DNA of 12,849 bases from Phoronis ovalis (taxonomy: Eukaryota > Phoronida > Phoronidae), in assembly GCA_028565635.1 (NCBI GenBank), contig JAOXYB010042126.1, forward strand, positions 1 through 12,849. Reading direction: 5' to 3'. Both the position numbers and the translations under genes were made by a program. This document shows positions 1 through 8,874 of this stretch, piece by piece. Positions within the stretch are counted from its first letter, which is position 1. Each line of letters starts with the position of its first letter. The notes beneath the pieces were generated by a model. That model was not told where the DNA came from. It worked only from the letters and a program-made list of their open reading frames with translations, and made no database searches.

Positions 1-90
1 ATGACTTGTTTCAGTACATATTTAATTAAGTGATAAAGCTTTGCACTTTTGTTCTGTGTTAGTAAATGCCCTTTTTTTTCAATTCTGCAG

Positions 91-377
91 GCACCCGACT
101 TCTGTGACAGAGAAAAAACAGTTATTATCCAACAGGAGTCTCACAGTATAGGCCTGTCGGTAGTGTCAGATCATGATGAGCTACTATTTAACAAATCAAT
201 TTTTTCAACTGCCTGCCAGGATAATTGTCAGGATATTGGTGGTTATTTTGTTACTTGGACTCTTTCTGTGGGAGAAATTAATTGGAATAGATTTGGGGCA
301 CTCTCAGACAAACTGGCACCTATGCATGGCATTTATGAAAGTATGAATCCTGTGTATGATTTCTCTGATGGTGAACA
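91..377 (+). CDS. Candidate internal exon of an unrecognised plus-strand gene
   Basis: A reading frame open for 95 codons plus two bases is bounded by good splice signals: a T-rich tract and ATTCTGCAG just before 91, and a GTAAGA donor at 378. Without splicing, the frame stops at 379-381. The product reads APDFCDREKTV at the start and has a Cys-rich centre (STACQDNCQD) followed by GGYFVTWTLS. The CxxNC-then-Y-x-W-x-L arrangement faintly recalls extracellular REJ/polycystin-type modules, but I do not recognise the family. A possible next exon follows an acceptor near 473 or 481, but each of its frames stops within about 60 codons. The exon is antisense to reelin, so it would belong to a nested or neighbouring gene. 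A chance open frame is possible. Confidence 0.35.
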
Positions 378-811
378 GTAAGAAGTTTTGTAGCTATCAC
401 TGATATATGTCCAAATGGGATAAAATTACATGGATGCCTATGGTGAGATGAGATACTATTTTGTCTCATACAGGTGCATACAGAGGGGTCACTTCCAATC
501 ATTACATACAGGGAGGCTCAATCGGCACCTACAAAACTCACCCCTTTCATGGACTAAAAAGCAAAATAACCACAGTCCATTTCGTGGACTAGAATGGCGA
601 AAATCCCGAAAACCTAACCGTTTCAGATGTCCGACCTTTTGAGGCAGACTCCCCGGACTTTTAAATGACTATGAACTGTTTAGAAAACCCAGTGTAAAGT
701 TAGCTTTAATGTTGTTATTTAAAAAGGTTGCAGGAGTGTTTACAAAAATTAGTAGTAGAACTATTTTATGCAGGACATCCAAAATGTAAAAAATTAATGT
801 GTGTATACTAC
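378..811. other. Stretch after reelin exon 8; no supported gene
   Basis: On the minus strand this follows the GTAGTA donor of reelin exon 8. I found no further reelin exon in it. On the plus strand, a possible acceptor near 473 (TTTTGTCTCATACAG) could continue the 91-377 candidate exon, but no frame gives a recognisable product. Two loosely similar segments, near 541-560 and 579-598, share a CATGGACTA/CGTGGACTA core. If exon 8 were not spliced, the frame would read only VVYTH beyond 812 and stop at 794-796. No AATAAA signal was seen just after that stop. Confidence 0.4.
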
Positions 812-980
812 CTGAAAATCATCATACATGTTACGTAGCGACTGGTCATCTTGGTATCTGCCAACAGATATTTCGTCGATAGCCCACTGGTCAGTACCAC
901 CTCCTGAGTGTAATGGTTGCCACCAACGTAAGTTGGTATGCAAAGTATGGGCTTCATCAGGTAGGTCGATGTGAATGAAC
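812..980 (-). CDS. RELN: Reelin exon 8 of this window: end of B subrepeat
   Basis: The exon runs from acceptor GCTTTTATAG to donor CAG|GTAGTA and starts with the last base of a codon split with exon 7 (GT|G, Val). It ends in phase 0. It encodes FIHIDLPDEAHTLHTNLRWW followed by QPLHSGGGTDQWAIDEISVG, the closing strand block of a reelin subrepeat. The LRWWQPxHSG and QWAIDEI signatures are diagnostic of reelin repeats. The tail (QSLRNMYDDFQ) moves away from the usual repeat-to-repeat linker and loosely resembles the segment after the last repeat of vertebrate reelin. This may therefore be the final repeat, with a short C-terminal exon still to come, or simply another internal repeat. The next exon was not found in 1-811. 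Confidence 0.9.
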
Positions 981-1183
981 CTATAAAAGCACTGGCCATG
1001 AAACAAATCTCTCAAATAGGAGCAAGTACAAAACCAAATGTCATACACATTTTCTAGAAACTCACAAAACAGAGTAGGAACTAGGTAATTCCGTTCCTTA
1101 TTGATTGTAAACATTAAGCAAATCACAAATTATGTAATAATCATACCTGAATTTTTTTGGTCAGGTAATAAATTGAAACTCAC

Positions 1184-1392
1184 ACTGAATGTCTGATGTT
1201 TTCAGCAAATAGTTCTTTCAGGAGTTTCCATGTTGTACCACCATCGTTAGAGTACTGTACCAGCACATTTTCCACCCTCTCATCAGCTGGTTGACATTCC
1301 AAAGAATTATCGCTTCCAATACGTATATAAAAATTAACAAAATCTGAATAACGAGTGTCTAACTCGTGTGAGGCAATTTTTCTAGTCCCATC
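1184..1392 (-). CDS. RELN: Reelin exon 7: core of B subrepeat with Asp-box
   Basis: The acceptor ATTTATAG precedes DGTRKIASHELDTRYSDF in phase 0, and the donor is GT|GTGAGT in phase 2. The exon continues VNFYIRIGSDNSLECQPADE, then VENVLVQYSNDGGTTWKLL. FYIRIGSD is the conserved central strand of reelin subrepeats, and YSNDGGTTW is a BNR/Asp-box (S-x-D-x-G-x-T-W). The phase 0 start fits exon 6 exactly, although those two exons are now separated by 5.6 kb of intron that is mostly transposon. The frame extends past the donor for only a few codons before TGA, which supports splicing there. Confidence 0.93.
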
Positions 1393-1468
1393 CTATAAAT
1401 TAAAATACAGAGAGTACATTTGATTATCATGTTTTTTTTTGTCACTAACCATTTTGGTACCATTTACA

Positions 1469-1662
1469 CAGTACAATCTTCCCTTTAGTCGTGATCGAGA
1501 CACGTCTACTTTGCATCTATAAACGCGATTCAATCACAAAATCATGACATTGAATTGTGTCTGGATCGCATCTATGAAATATGGATCACGTCTATGAAAC
1601 ACTTTTCATCATATGGATCGCGTCTATGAAATACAAATCTGGATCGCATCTATCAAAACTGA
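1469..1662 (+). repeat. Left terminal inverted repeat with subterminal GATCGCGTCTATGAAAT copies
   Basis: It starts CAGTACAATCTTCCC. Relative to the other two termini it lacks about 10 bases after CAGTACA. About 90 bp in, it carries four degenerate copies of GGATCGCGTCTATGAAAT, starting near 1563, 1583, 1615 and 1642, with variants such as GGATCACGTCTATGAAAC and GGATCGCATCTATCAAAA. The CpG-rich repeats stand out against AT-rich surroundings. Subterminal repeats of this sort are usually transposase binding sites, but that role is inferred here. Confidence 0.8.
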
Positions 1663-2584
1663 TATTCCAAGTCTGATACGCGATTGTTATTATTCATCTC
1701 AAAATATTTGCCCTTATTAGCATGACATCTATGAGGGCAAGGTTCACACCACAAGTTCATTGTATTCGGTTGAAAAGGCATTAACATGTAGAATGCTTGG
1801 CCCTAATCATGAGCTAGACCAAGTCAATAGTAAATATGAAAAATTTAATACAAACTATTTTGATTCAAACTTGTATTTAGCAACTAATTTTTAATGAAAA
1901 TTTTGAATATATATTTTCTTGCAGTAACTAAATTCCTGTTTTGATCCCTGGCGGCAACCGCATTCCGGCATGTAAAAACTGAGATATAAAGTATCTTTGA
2001 ATCTTTCAGGGGCAACCAAAAGAGGATTTTTAAGTGCATTATCTAGACCACCCCGATACAGCTGATAAATATGCATGTTGTTTGTAGTGTTGGTATTAAT
2101 CCGTTAACTACATATTTAATGATTTTGTTTTTATATCAACATATCTGGACAATACGGGCAATCATCGTACCCGGAGTTAATAAAACTACAAGACATTCGT
2201 AAGTTTAACTGCATGAATTTTAATGTTTTGTTTATCTAAGCATGAAACTTTTATATAACAAATTAAATAACGGTTTACACTTATTATAACTCTTTTTAAT
2301 TGCACTTTGATTTTAAAATAAGAGAACATTTTAACTTAATTTTACTTTAACTGTAACTTAGAACTAAAAGCTTGTGAACATTTTACAGTAATAATTACTG
2401 TTAACTTTTATTGAACTAAAACATGTTTAACAACAAAATTACACTTTACTTGCATTTTTATTTTTTTGTAAAAAGTTACTTTTAATTTAAATATCAAAAA
2501 TGTATAAGATCAAGAAATACAATATGTATATATATTCGCAAAGGGAAAAGATAACTAATTGTTCTGTTGAACTGGAAACCACGA
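1663..2584. other. AT-rich interior of the transposon; no recognisable gene
   Basis: This stretch is very AT-rich, especially 2100-2560. A minus-strand open stretch at 2076-1891 (containing QLYRGGLDNALKNPLL and a CGC motif) is protein-like in composition but matches no family I know. It may be another worn fragment of a transposon gene or a chance frame. No splice pattern or poly(A) signal could be assigned with confidence. Confidence 0.4.
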
Positions 2585-3491
2585 TTAATTATTTGGACCC
2601 TGCCATTGCCGGTTAGCCGAGTCTATACCCTTTACAAATAGAGCCACTGGCTATCCTTTTCCAGTGTTGACACAGGATACCACGACTGCACTTGATCTTT
2701 TATTACTGCAATTTTTTGCAGATCCAAGGGTGTTTCATTACGTTGCCCAGTTACGTTTTTGTTTGAAGCTTCTTGTTTGGAGAAATTTCCAAAATAAAGT
2801 TCTTGCAATCGCGTTCGAGGAGGATGAAGATTTTCTTGCTGCATTGGATGCTACAGTAATATTGTTCGAGAAAGACGGGCCTGGAGTACGCAGAGTTGCT
2901 GGTGTACATGTAGGTTCGGCGACGGAATGAACGCTAGAGACGGAAGGAGTTGACACTGGTGTAGGTTCGGTGACGGAATGCACGATAAGAGACGGGAGTT
3001 AACTGTGTTGACACTGGTGTAGGTTCGGTGACGGAATGCAGTAGAAACGGACGGAGTTGACTGAAGTTTGATTCGGTACTCAGCATTGGGATAATAGATA
3101 TAATGCTCGGCGTCATCATACATCTTTAACATATTACATAATTGTTCCAATCTGGCATTCAATGTTAGTTACTCGAGATTCCATATCGCTGTTGGTTGTT
3201 AGATTGAAATCTATACCAAGATCAAAAAGAAAATTGATGGGCGTTGCAAAAAGCGAAGATTGTACGGGTGGCAAGGGGGAGGGACCGGCAGGAGAAGGTA
3301 CATCTTTAGCTGAAGACGCATGGAAGCGGGAGGATTTGTTGGTGTATGTTCGGTGGTAATTGAATTGATGGCAGTATCATTTACTTCGCACAATACATCA
3401 GCCAACGGATCTGCAATCAGATAGCCAATGGATGGCTTGATAATACAGCGGTTTGCAGAGCAGGCTTGACTGTTTTTTCAAAGTTGAGCTA
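2585..3491 (-). pseudogene. BEN-domain protein relic, frameshifted
   Basis: The C-terminal part reads LYFGNFSKQEASNKNVTGQR, then ETPLDLQKIAVIKDQVQSWY and PVSTLEKDSQW, matching the BEN-domain pattern: an L-x-x-x-L-F helix, a SNxTG loop, LDxxKIxxIxDxV, FP and a closing W. The expected domain end (FVKGIDSANRQW) sits in another frame just downstream, so a frameshift lies near 2645. Upstream are a Ser/Thr/Pro-rich tract and a short heptad-like segment (MESRVTNIE and then ARLEQLCNMLKM, in different frames, with a second frameshift near 3160). A third break lies near 3300. The 5' limit is a possible acceptor, CTTTTTTGTAG, before 3491. BEN domains bind DNA or partner proteins. Here the gene is disabled and is probably transposon cargo or an accessory gene. 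Confidence 0.7.
2895..3060. repeat. Three-copy minisatellite in the Ser/Thr/Pro-rich part of the BEN relic
   Basis: Copies of GTTGACACTGGTGTAGGTTC plus GGTGACGGAATGCA start at about 2895 (diverged), 2949 and 3007, giving units of 54, 58 and about 48 bp. On the minus strand the repeat encodes SVTEPTPVST-like peptide. The 58-bp unit is not a multiple of three, so it shifts the frame between copies, which explains why the same peptide motif appears in two different frames. Confidence 0.75.
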
Positions 3492-3907
3492 CAAAAAAGA
3501 TTTTATTTAAATATATTGTTTGCGCTGACAGTAAAGATAGTATAATTATTATAGTAAATTCTTACAATATGTGGCAACAAATAAGTCACAAAACACTTTC
3601 TATTAACTTTTTGAAAATAATAATTTAATGACTTTAGTACTCAAAAATAAATATAAATAGCACTCTTGCTTTGTTATAAGTATGTTCTTAGTACACGGCT
3701 GTTTCAACTTATATTGAACCTGTAGATGGCGCTACAGTTGTGCGAATTTGTGAATCTTTGTCCCGAGTGAACATGAAGAATTGAAAAGAAAATACCTGTC
3801 TTTGTTTTCGAAATTTTCCATGTTTCCAGAGATTCAGAAAGATTGTTTGCATAATCAGTTTCAATCAATTCAGAGAGATATGAAATTGTTGATTTGGAAT
3901 TAATTCA

Positions 3908-4850
3908 TTAGAATGTGTGCACATGAAGGGTGTTTGTGGTTTTAATAGAATTTTTCAGAAAAAGGTCTTTTAGCAGACATAAACACAATAAACATGGGAA
4001 TGAGGAAGATGCACCTTGATGTCCAAGGACAGTGCATAAAAAATCGTAATCTCCAAACACAAAATACCGAATTGGATAATCATTGATTCTGCTATTCAAG
4101 AGCGACTGAAATCTTTACAATCAAGCAATTATTCTGTAATTGACCCAAATATAGTTCTTAAATTTTCGAATGAATCTACTGCTTTGAACATGCCCAAATT
4201 TCTGTAGTCCTCCTGTCCAAAACATTTGCTATTTCGTAAACTAATTTAGTTGAATTTGTACATTATTGTCACTTGTTTGAAATATTTTTGAATGCTATTG
4301 GCTAGATGTATTTCTGGTTCAGCAACCTTCACAAAAGCTATGTCTGTAGGAATATTGGATTTCGTAGATTTCAGTTAATTTTGAAAAGCAAACTTTAATT
4401 TTTGCTGAATTTTGTCGGTTGACCATGGTCTCTCTTATTTCATTTTCAGATGGAAAAATATTGATATTATGAAAGTTTAAGAAAGAACAGAGGTCTCTAA
4501 ATCTGTACATGGGCAATTTCAAGAGGAGCTTTAGATCTAAACTTTCACTGGGGGAGTAATTTTGCAGAGGTTTTAATATCAGAGAGTTTGCATGCTTTTG
4601 AAAATATGTCTGGATTGTCTTTGGAAAATTGAGCTATTGTTTTAGAAATGTCCTCTTGTGCGAGATTTGTTTGCAAAATTGTGGAAATGAATAGTTTTAA
4701 TATTTCAGATCTGTCTCGCAAAGTGAAGACGAGGAAGTAGTTGTTTGGAGTTAGAACTTTGATATAGGTAATACTTTTGGCAGCGGATGATGTAGGTCTG
4801 GCCATGAACGAATTCTGTGAAATATTACTTGTTATTGAAAGGGTATTCAA
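3908..4850 (-). pseudogene. Transposase-like relic with GDYxFLC...C..C motif, many stops
   Basis: Reading on the minus strand, the stretch begins near 4850 with RPTSSAAKSITYIK and EDISKTIAQFSKDNPDIFSK. After a frameshift near 4545 comes MYRFRDLCSFLNFHNINIFP and SENEIRETM, a segment I associate with the N-terminal half of a large family of transposase-like proteins in cnidarian and lophotrochozoan genomes. Further on comes GMFKAVDSFENLRTIF, and finally RYFVFGDYDFLC followed by GHQGASSSFPCLLC. The Asp in FGDY and the CLLC pair sit where that family has a likely catalytic Asp and a metal-binding cysteine pair. In-frame stops near 4250, 4130 and 4110 and frameshifts disable it, and the C-terminal third appears lost. 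The family is recalled from general knowledge; the superfamily is not assigned. Confidence 0.6.
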
Positions 4851-6702
4851 TAGCTGAGATTCTTCTAGGTTTTAAGTATCTTTCAGATATTTATTTTCTT
4901 CTTTTCTTTTGGTTGCTGTAAAGACAAAGAAATATGTCAGATTTTAGCAAACTTTTAAGGGTATAACTGTGTTATTTTAGGTTGACACTACACCTACAGC
5001 AGCTCTGTGCAAGAAACATTAACATAATAGCTTCACAAAAAAGATCGGGCGAGAGTTTCAAGATGCAACACAAATGCATATTTTGAAAACTGCAGAGTGG
5101 CATATACTTTTTGGCTATAAAACAAAAGAATTTTACCTGTCTTGTGTTGTTTCTTTTGAAGCATAGGATATCTTTTGTGACCACCAGTACCAACTTTTTT
5201 GATTAGTTGTAGCAGAAGTGTTAAGAAGTATGATTTTCATTTGAAGGAATGATTATGATAGTAAAAGGATCTCTGAAAAAGCAAGAAAGCATTTTTCGGC
5301 TTACATGCAACTTTCATGAATAATAATAAATATTTTTTAACAAGAGAAAGCATGAAGACATTTGAAAGAAAAGTAAAAAGAAAGCTCTGTAACCTTTAAT
5401 TGTTCATTGTAAAGAATTATGAATGTAATAAGGCTGTGTTAATATTTATAATTTGTCATGTATCATAAAGCAATGAAAAAAAACCCCATTTCATAGGCTT
5501 ACTATGCTTATCAATGTATAAGATACCCAAGAGCAGCTAAATTTTATTAGTAATATTATAAAATGAAAAATCAATTGCACATCAGAACTTACAAATGAAT
5601 GTGATACAGCTTTGATTGAGGACACCTGACTGTAAGTTGCGCTTAAGCTTATGCCCTAAAATACAAAGGTGCAACATTAAAAGCAACTACATAACTAAAA
5701 AAGGCTTAATACTTTAATTTTTTTCAATCCGCTTAATTCTCAAGTTCCGCTGATGCTGATTATATGCACTTTTGATCTGTTAATGAAAGCTACCTACGGA
5801 GTGGAAATCGCCACACAAAATTACAGATTAACTCGAGATGCAGAAGAGGGATTATTAAATAACAACGCAAGAACACGTGTCATACGAACGAGATCATAAT
5901 CTTATAAGATCATACAAGTATATTGGAAGGTTATCTAGATGTCTATTAGCAACTCATACAAACGGACTGTATATAAGCTTGCAACAAATTAATAATACAA
6001 GTTCAAATAATTAGTTTGTGGCATATTCATTCAGAATTATGATATGCACTACCTTCAAACATAAGAAGTTAATGTGTGTTAGTAATATACATTTAATTAA
6101 TCACTGTTGCACATCCGGAAACATGAAAAAATGAACGAAACCAACAATAAAACGACAAAGGTTATTTTTTTTGCTTTGTTAGTTAGTACTCATCCAAAAA
6201 GATCACGAACATTATTATCAAAGAAAATAATATTTTAAAATGGAATACTTACCTTGAAGATAAGTTTAACTCGGACAAGTAAGAGAAGGAAATAAATTGA
6301 ATAAGTCTACAATCAAAATGCATCACCTGTGAGAAATCTTTGTGAAACACTATTATATTACATGCCGAGTTAGAGAAAACTAAGAAATACACGTGGGATA
6401 TTGAAAATACCTGTAAAGGACCCTTAGAAACAAATACAAACATTGTAACTATTATATTACATGTTTAGATAAAAATACTGACAAGGCTCATGAAAGACCG
6501 GCGAATGTTTGCTTTGATTTGTCCTTCATGGGCCTGTAATGATTATTATTAATAACACTATTTAAATGTAGCATTATGGACAGTAAAGGTAATTTTATTA
6601 ATCTCTAAAATAACACCAGGATTATTCCCAAATTCGCTTTAACAGATGCAATATATACAGTAGAAACGTGTGTCAGGTACATTATTGTACACACAATCTA
6701 GA
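4851..6702. other. Transposon interior without a recognisable gene
   Basis: This AT-rich sequence contains short open stretches only, for example minus-strand 5193-4972 and 6443-6249, and neither resembles a known protein. It would correspond to the 5' region of the transposase gene, so a worn N-terminal exon could be hidden near 5000-5200. No motif supports that. Confidence 0.4.
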
Positions 6703-6853
6703 GTTGATAGACGCGATCCATATGATGTACATGTACAGTATTTCATAGACACGATCCACATTTCATAGACGCGTCTCGGACGCGATCCAGAGGATTGCGT
6801 CTAAGTTGTGTCTGAATCGCGATCACAGGGGAAGATAGTTCTGAGCTGTACTG
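6703..6853 (-). repeat. Right terminal inverted repeat of the transposon
   Basis: Read on the minus strand from 6853, it starts CAGTACAGCTCAGAACTATC, then TTCCCCTGTGATCGCGAT. Inward it carries copies of GGATCGCGTCTATGAAAT (GGATCGTGTCTATGAAATAC, and ATATGGATCGCGTCTATC at the inner end). The inner ATCATATGGATCGCGTCTAT block is shared with the left repeat, in mirrored orientation. Bases 6816-6853 are an exact reverse complement of 12776-12813. Confidence 0.82.
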
Positions 6854-6955
6854 CAATGCACACATTTGAGTATCCAAGCATGCCTCCTACATTCAGTGTC
6901 TACTCACAACGTCACACTAAGACCTACATTATGTAATAGATTGTTCTGTACATAC

Positions 6956-7142
6956 CTGGGAGAAGTAAAGCGACTCCCCAGATAGTATGGTACCACATCC
7001 ATGGTCCCCGCTAATGATTTGACCACCATAAATCTCCAACCACTTCTCATGTTCCCTCGTCATCAGAGAGAAGTCTGCCTTTGAGGTATAAGGTGATGCA
7101 GTACGAGGAAGACAGGCATCACCGTGGTAACCAGCATCACAC
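6956..7142 (-). CDS. RELN: Reelin exon 6: EGF end and start of B subrepeat
   Basis: The acceptor TTTGTTTCTAG is followed by the last base of a split Arg codon, and the exon ends CAG|GTATGT in phase 0. It opens with CDAGYHGDAC, supplying the fifth and sixth cysteines of the EGF-like module begun in exon 5. It then reads EKWLEIYGGQIISGDHGCGT and ILSGESLYFSQ, the W...GG.I...CG...SG.SLYF opening typical of reelin B subrepeats. The intron that follows holds the 5.4-kb transposon. Confidence 0.93.
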
Positions 7143-7460
7143 CTAGAAACAAAAATCATAAATGATAAAGATAGACATTATAATTATATGCTTTTAGTTT
7201 TGTATCACAGCTGATGTATTTGGTTTCAGTAAATTGCTTCTGGCACTTTGTACTAGACAAGCTACCTCGATTCAGCAAAGTCACCTTAATTTAGACACTT
7301 TCTTGCAGGTGTTGATTTGATGCGCGAGGGACTCGAGGCAGTATTCATATTTGCTGCAAAGTTGTCCACCACAAGTACAGCTACCATCATGCATATTTTT
7401 CATGTCACTCAGAAGTTAAATGAAACTGGTGTTCACGATATGTTGTACACAAGTAGAAGA

Positions 7461-7735
7461 GGTTTTGAAGTTCTGGATGGGTATAAATGTATAAACAGTG
7501 TTTAAGTTTGAAGTTCTGGGGTGGATATAAATGTTTGTATAGACAATGTCGGTATCAAATGTATAGACAACGGAGATTAAAAATTCTAGGGTGGGCATTA
7601 AATGTATAGGCGGTGTGGGTTTGAAGTTCTAGGTTGGACATAAGTGTATAAACAATGTAGGTATTAAATGTATTGACAGAGGGGATTTGAAGCTCTGGGG
7701 TAGGTATAATAGTGTAGACAGTGTGGGTTTGATAT
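7461..7735. repeat. Compound minisatellite in the exon 5/6 intron
   Basis: Degenerate copies of GAAGTTCTGGGGTGGATATA begin at 7467, 7510, 7580, 7623 and 7689, alternating spacings of 43, 70, 43 and 66 bp. The array is therefore a higher-order repeat of about 109-113 bp made of one short and one long subunit. Both contain ATAAATGTATAGACAATGT-like sequence. It lies in the 7143-7953 intron, and the rest of that intron shows nothing recognisable. Confidence 0.75.
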
Positions 7736-7953
7736 ATGTTTCCCTACTTCCACCAATACAATTATGTTATTTATCAAAACAATAAATATTGTCAAAAACT
7801 TATGAAGTATATAAGACGGTCAATAATTATAAAAATTTCAAAATGAATATTTCCTCTGTGAGCTCGTTTACAATATCTTTACTAATGACATAGGCACTTA
7901 GTTGTGGAAACTTGATACGTATTATCCATATATTTTTAGTAAAGAACTTTTAC

Positions 7954-8091
7954 CTGCACCGAGCCTCATAGCACCTTCCATGTCCCATACAGAAGGCTTC
8001 ACAAGCCTGCCCAATGTACAAATAACTTATGGCCCAGCTATCTGACAAGGTCCAGAAACTTTGTCGCAAACGAAATCGCGTTGAACTTGAC
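7954..8091 (-). CDS. RELN: Reelin exon 5: end of A subrepeat and EGF-like module
   Basis: The exon is preceded by a 12-base T run and GACAG on the minus strand, and ends TGCAG|GTAAAA in phase 2. Its first base completes a Trp codon split with exon 4. It reads TRFRLRQSFWTLSDSWAISY and LYIGQACEAFCMGHGRCYEA, then RCR. The SDSWAI.YLYIG.AC block closes a reelin A subrepeat, and C-x3-C-x5-C-x4-C-x-C-x8-C across exons 5 and 6 is a complete six-cysteine EGF-like domain. It is 46 codons long. The usual Asp after SWAI (SWAID) is Ser here. Confidence 0.94.
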
Positions 8092-8574
8092 CTGTCAAAA
8101 AAAAAAAATATCAATTAAGTATTCATAATTACTCATAATTCAGATCTGTTCATGGTTTTCAGCTTTGTTCAATAATTAAATATGAAGTCAACAAAAGGTG
8201 TTTTAAAATAAATTTCCAACTTGCATGTTTCCCTGAGAATTGAGCAACCCTATAGCGTATAATTATGTTAAATTGTTTCCCTTACCAAAATTAAATCGAT
8301 TATCAAAAAGTAATGATAACAGAACTAACTTATATATTTACGATATTTTAAGAACATCACGACTTTAATAAATCTTGAATATAAATTAACAACAGATGGA
8401 ACAAATGCCCAAAAAATGATAATGGTTTTCATTGAGATTCCTTTTCAGAGAAATAAGAGTTAACCATCTTACAGTCGAGAATAAACTATACACCAAATTC
8501 TCCAAGTTTTTAGAGTAAATTTATTTGAAAAGTAAGACAACAGGAAGTAATATTACAAGAAAATTTAAACCTAC
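8092..8574. other. Reelin intron 4; nothing recognisable
   Basis: This AT-rich intron is bounded by a GTAGGT donor (minus strand, from 8574) and the T12-GACAG acceptor ending at 8092. No open frame, repeat array or RNA-like structure was seen. The other introns are 237 bp (9847-10083), 294 bp (9391-9684), 279 bp (8875-9153) and 203 bp (981-1183), and are equally unremarkable. Confidence 0.7.
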
Positions 8575-8874
8575 CATGTATTTTGAGGCAGTGGGACATT
8601 TATTAGTGCCCATTCTTTGATATTAGACCCGTCATAAATTGTTGGCTCCTCATAAGATTTGCAAGGTTTTGGAGGATAACAACCATCCCGCACCAAATGC
8701 CAAGACATTCCATGATTGGTTGAATATTCCAAGTAAATTTTGTTGTCTGGGTGTTGTACAAAATCTTCTTGACATCCTAGATTTATTTCGAACTGCAGCA
8801 TATGGGATGATCCAACATGAACTCCTTCAGTAACAAAGTAACGTGACTCATCCTTCACATACGGCTTAGCAAAT
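8575..8874 (-). CDS. RELN: Reelin exon 4: core of A subrepeat with Asp-box
   Basis: The acceptor CTATATCAG and donor TG|GTAGGT enclose exactly 100 codons with phase 2 at both ends. The product includes SRYFVTEGVHVGSSHMLQFE, then INLGCQEDF, then NKIYLEYSTNHGMSWHLVRD and GCYPPKPC. MLQFEINLGC is the A-subrepeat central strand, and YSTNHGMSW is its BNR/Asp-box variant, with Asn replacing the usual Asp. The following cysteine-rich GCYPPKPC loop also fits A subrepeats. It ends LINVPLPQNTW, joining in frame to SSSTRFRLRQ of exon 5. In reelin such repeats build the extended secreted ligand that binds lipoprotein receptors in vertebrates; binding here is unknown. Confidence 0.95.

Larger units (their letters stand above)
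1469..6853. mobile_element. Decayed ~5.4-kb DNA transposon inside a reelin intron
   Basis: Inverted, related termini begin CAGTACA at 1469 and end TGTACTG at 6853. Similarity to a third terminus at 12776 stops at the same base, and the outer flanks differ in all three copies, which sets the ends sharply. Inside are two disabled genes on one strand, a transposase relic (3908-4850) and a BEN-domain relic (2585-3491). The element occupies all but 76 bp and 102 bp of the intron, so removing it restores a 178-bp intron like the others in the gene. No convincing target-site duplication is visible: the flanking nonamers CCATTTACA and CAATGCACA match at only 6 of 9 positions. The superfamily is not established. 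It could also be a composite of several insertions. Confidence 0.72.

Noticed and set aside
2664-2930. Plus-strand open frame of 88 codons
   Set aside because: It lies antisense to the BEN-domain relic, whose minus-strand reading gives a recognisable family pattern; the plus-strand product matches nothing.
6700-6860. CRISPR-like array suggested by repeated GACGCGATCC words
   Set aside because: Repeats are degenerate, unevenly spaced and part of inverted transposon termini in a eukaryotic intron.
1460-6862. A clear target-site duplication flanking the transposon
   Set aside because: The flanking bases CCATTTACA and CAATGCACA match at only 6 of 9 positions, and only a CA dinucleotide is exactly shared next to the ends; not enough to call.
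7317-7505. Plus-strand open frame of 62 codons in the exon 5/6 intron
   Set aside because: It runs into the minisatellite and shows no recognisable motif; a chance frame.
8639-8833. Plus-strand open frame of 64 codons
   Set aside because: It is the antisense shadow of reelin exon 4.
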